8,131 bases of DNA. Origin: Rikenellaceae bacterium (lineage in GTDB: Bacteria; Bacteroidota; Bacteroidia; Bacteroidales; Rikenellaceae). The translations under genes and the position numbers were made by a program. Under the pieces are notes generated by a model that had not been told where the DNA came from, made no database searches, and worked only from the letters and a program-made list of their open reading frames with translations. The stretch is taken from positions 1 through 8,131 of the forward strand of contig JAJBVJ010000029.1 in NCBI GenBank assembly GCA_020859875.1, given 5' to 3'. Shown piece after piece: positions 7,329-8,131 of this stretch (its first letter is position 1; each line of letters opens with the position of its first letter).

Positions 7329-7523
7329 GTGGTTCTTATGGGAGTTTTTCAGGTCGGTTCCCGGATGGCTCCTTTCGTTCTGGAGTTCGGGGCGCTCCTT
7401 TACCCAGTTGACATAATCGCTTTGGTAATATCGTCCGCCGTTGTCGGGACGGTTGCCGTTATACTGGCGCCCGTTGTAATCTCCGACCGTGGTTCGTTTC
7501 AATTTTTTCTTAACTTCTTCCAT
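7314..7523 (-). CDS. Hypothetical small hydrophilic protein (69 aa)
   Basis: I do not recognise this protein. It starts MEEVKKKLKR and is strongly hydrophilic: basic N-terminus, an Asn/Gly/Arg/Tyr-rich middle (DYNGRQYNGNRPDNGGRYY, about residues 15-33), then SDYVNWVKERPEL and a Lys/His/Asn-rich tail ending HPEKK. There is no signal peptide, no membrane segment and no Cys. The only tryptophan is in the YVNWVKERP segment, which looks the most likely to be folded and conserved. The ATG follows the stop of the dehydrogenase gene by 15 bp on the same strand, in A/T-rich DNA (ATATTAT before ATG), and the stop lies just outside the terminator hairpin. This placement as the last cistron before a terminator supports a real gene. 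Composition suggests a disordered, perhaps nucleic-acid-binding or stress-associated protein, but that is inference only. Confidence 0.6.
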   Translation of the reverse strand: MEEVKKKLKRTTVGDYNGRQYNGNRPDNGGRYYQSDYVNWVKERPELQNERSHPGTDLKNSHKNHPEKK

Positions 7524-7538
7524 ATAATATTGTATCTG

Positions 7539-8131
7539 TCATTCGGTGTGGTTGCCGCCCGTGACGCCGTAAACCTCCGCCGTGACGTAGCTCGACTCGT
7601 TCGAGGCAAGAAAGACGTAGACCCCGGCAAGTTCGGCCGGCTCGCCGGCCCGGCCCATCGGGGTGTCGTGGCCGAACTCGGGAAGGTGGCTCTGGAGCTG
7701 TCCGCCGCTCACCTGAAGGGGCGTCCATATAGGCCCCGGGGCGACTGAATTGACCCGAATACCCCTCCTGGCCACCTGCTTGGCAAGGGCCCGGGTGAAG
7801 GCCGTAATGGCACTCTTGGTGGCGGCATAGTCGACCAGTGTCGGGCTCGGCTGGTAGTCCTGAATGGAGGTGGTGGTTATGACGCTCGAGCCTTCGGGAA
7901 GGTGTTTGAGGGCCTCCTTCATTATCCAGTAGAGCGAAAACACGTTCACTTCGAACGTTTCGCGCAGCTGCTCGGTGGAGAGGTCTTCGAGGTGCTCCAC
8001 CGCATGCTGGCGGCCCGCCACGAGAGCCATCAAGTCGAGCCCGCCGAGTTTTTCGACCGCCGCGGCGACGAGCTCCCGGCAGAAGTTTTCATCCCCGAGG
8101 TTTCCGGGATAGAGGTGAACGGTATGTCCTT
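7539..8131 (-). CDS. YghA-like short-chain dehydrogenase/reductase, N-terminus beyond window
   Basis: NAD(P)(H)-dependent oxidoreductase of the classical SDR fold; the substrate is not evident. About 197 C-terminal residues are visible (196 complete codons plus the TGA stop); comparison with E. coli YghA (about 290 aa) implies that roughly 95 residues, including the TGxxxGIG nucleotide-binding motif, lie past the right edge. Numbering from the first complete codon, GGLDLMALVAGRQ (29-41) matches the YghA form of the usual NNAG strand, Asn62 (in FEVNVF), Ser88 (in TTTSIQ), Tyr101 and Lys105 (DYAATK) are the catalytic set, and RVNSVAPGPIWTPLQVSGGQ plus SSYVTAEVYGVTGGNH complete the subfamily pattern. 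An ORF starting near 8033 would be only a fragment, because the frame stays open and homologous up to 8131. The small hydrophilic ORF follows 15 bp downstream, probably in the same transcript. Confidence 0.93.
   Translation of the reverse strand, partial: GHTVHLYPGNLGDENFCRELVAAAVEKLGGLDLMALVAGRQHAVEHLEDLSTEQLRETFEVNVFSLYWIMKEALKHLPEGSSVITTTSIQDYQPSPTLVDYAATKSAITAFTRALAKQVARRGIRVNSVAPGPIWTPLQVSGGQLQSHLPEFGHDTPMGRAGEPAELAGVYVFLASNESSYVTAEVYGVTGGNHTE

Noticed and set aside
7329..7748. 139-codon plus-strand ORF with hydrophobic stretches that look like membrane segments
   Set aside because: It starts at a GTG, and is antisense to both the small hydrophilic ORF and the SDR. Hydrophobicity is the expected mirror of hydrophilic codons on the other strand, and SDR homology fixes the coding strand for much of it.
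7539..8033. Short 164-codon version of the SDR starting at a TTG
   Set aside because: The reading frame and YghA homology continue without a break to the right edge, so the gene is partial and the TTG is internal.
1..8131. CRISPR, tRNA, insertion sequence, phage or defence system
   Set aside because: No regularly spaced repeats, cloverleaf, transposase, integrase or nuclease-like ORF was found; all sizeable coding DNA is accounted for by metabolic genes, one peptidase and one small unknown.

Overview
The window looks like chromosomal core sequence from a GC-rich member of the Bacteroidota. The evidence is the gene order ilvD-ilvB-ilvN, an exported DPP IV-type peptidase with the family's YEEE and GWSYGG motifs, and start codons mostly preceded by A/T-rich tracts instead of Shine-Dalgarno sequences. 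The GC content (by eye in the high fifties, not computed) would suit a Rikenellaceae/Alistipes-like lineage, but that placement is a guess. No mobile element, CRISPR array, tRNA, rRNA or defence gene was seen.

Left block (1-4025, minus strand): a branched-chain amino acid operon read right to left. ilvD (dihydroxy-acid dehydratase) is followed after 55 bp by ilvB (acetolactate synthase catalytic subunit), and 10 bp later by ilvN (its ACT-domain regulatory subunit), which runs off the left edge. IlvB/IlvN carry out the first committed step and IlvD a later dehydration in Ile/Val synthesis. The reductoisomerase ilvC is not in the window and may lie further left.

Middle (4026-4253): a 228-bp A/T-rich divergent intergenic region that must hold the promoters for ilvD (leftward) and nadC (rightward). 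It contains a short inverted repeat and only imperfect matches to the Bacteroidota -33/-7 consensus.

Right-hand plus-strand unit (4254-7249): nadC (quinolinate phosphoribosyltransferase, NAD synthesis), then after only 8 bp a secreted prolyl dipeptidyl peptidase IV with all catalytic residues present. The unit ends in an exceptionally perfect 24-bp hairpin (7249-7297), which overlaps the DPP IV stop codon and probably serves as a two-way terminator.

Right edge (7314-8131, minus strand): a YghA-like short-chain dehydrogenase missing its N-terminus, followed 15 bp later by a 69-codon ORF for a very hydrophilic protein that I do not recognise.

I see no convincing undescribed multi-gene system. 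The items most worth a second look are the perfect terminator palindrome, the small hydrophilic ORF downstream of the dehydrogenase, and the tight nadC-DPP IV pairing.
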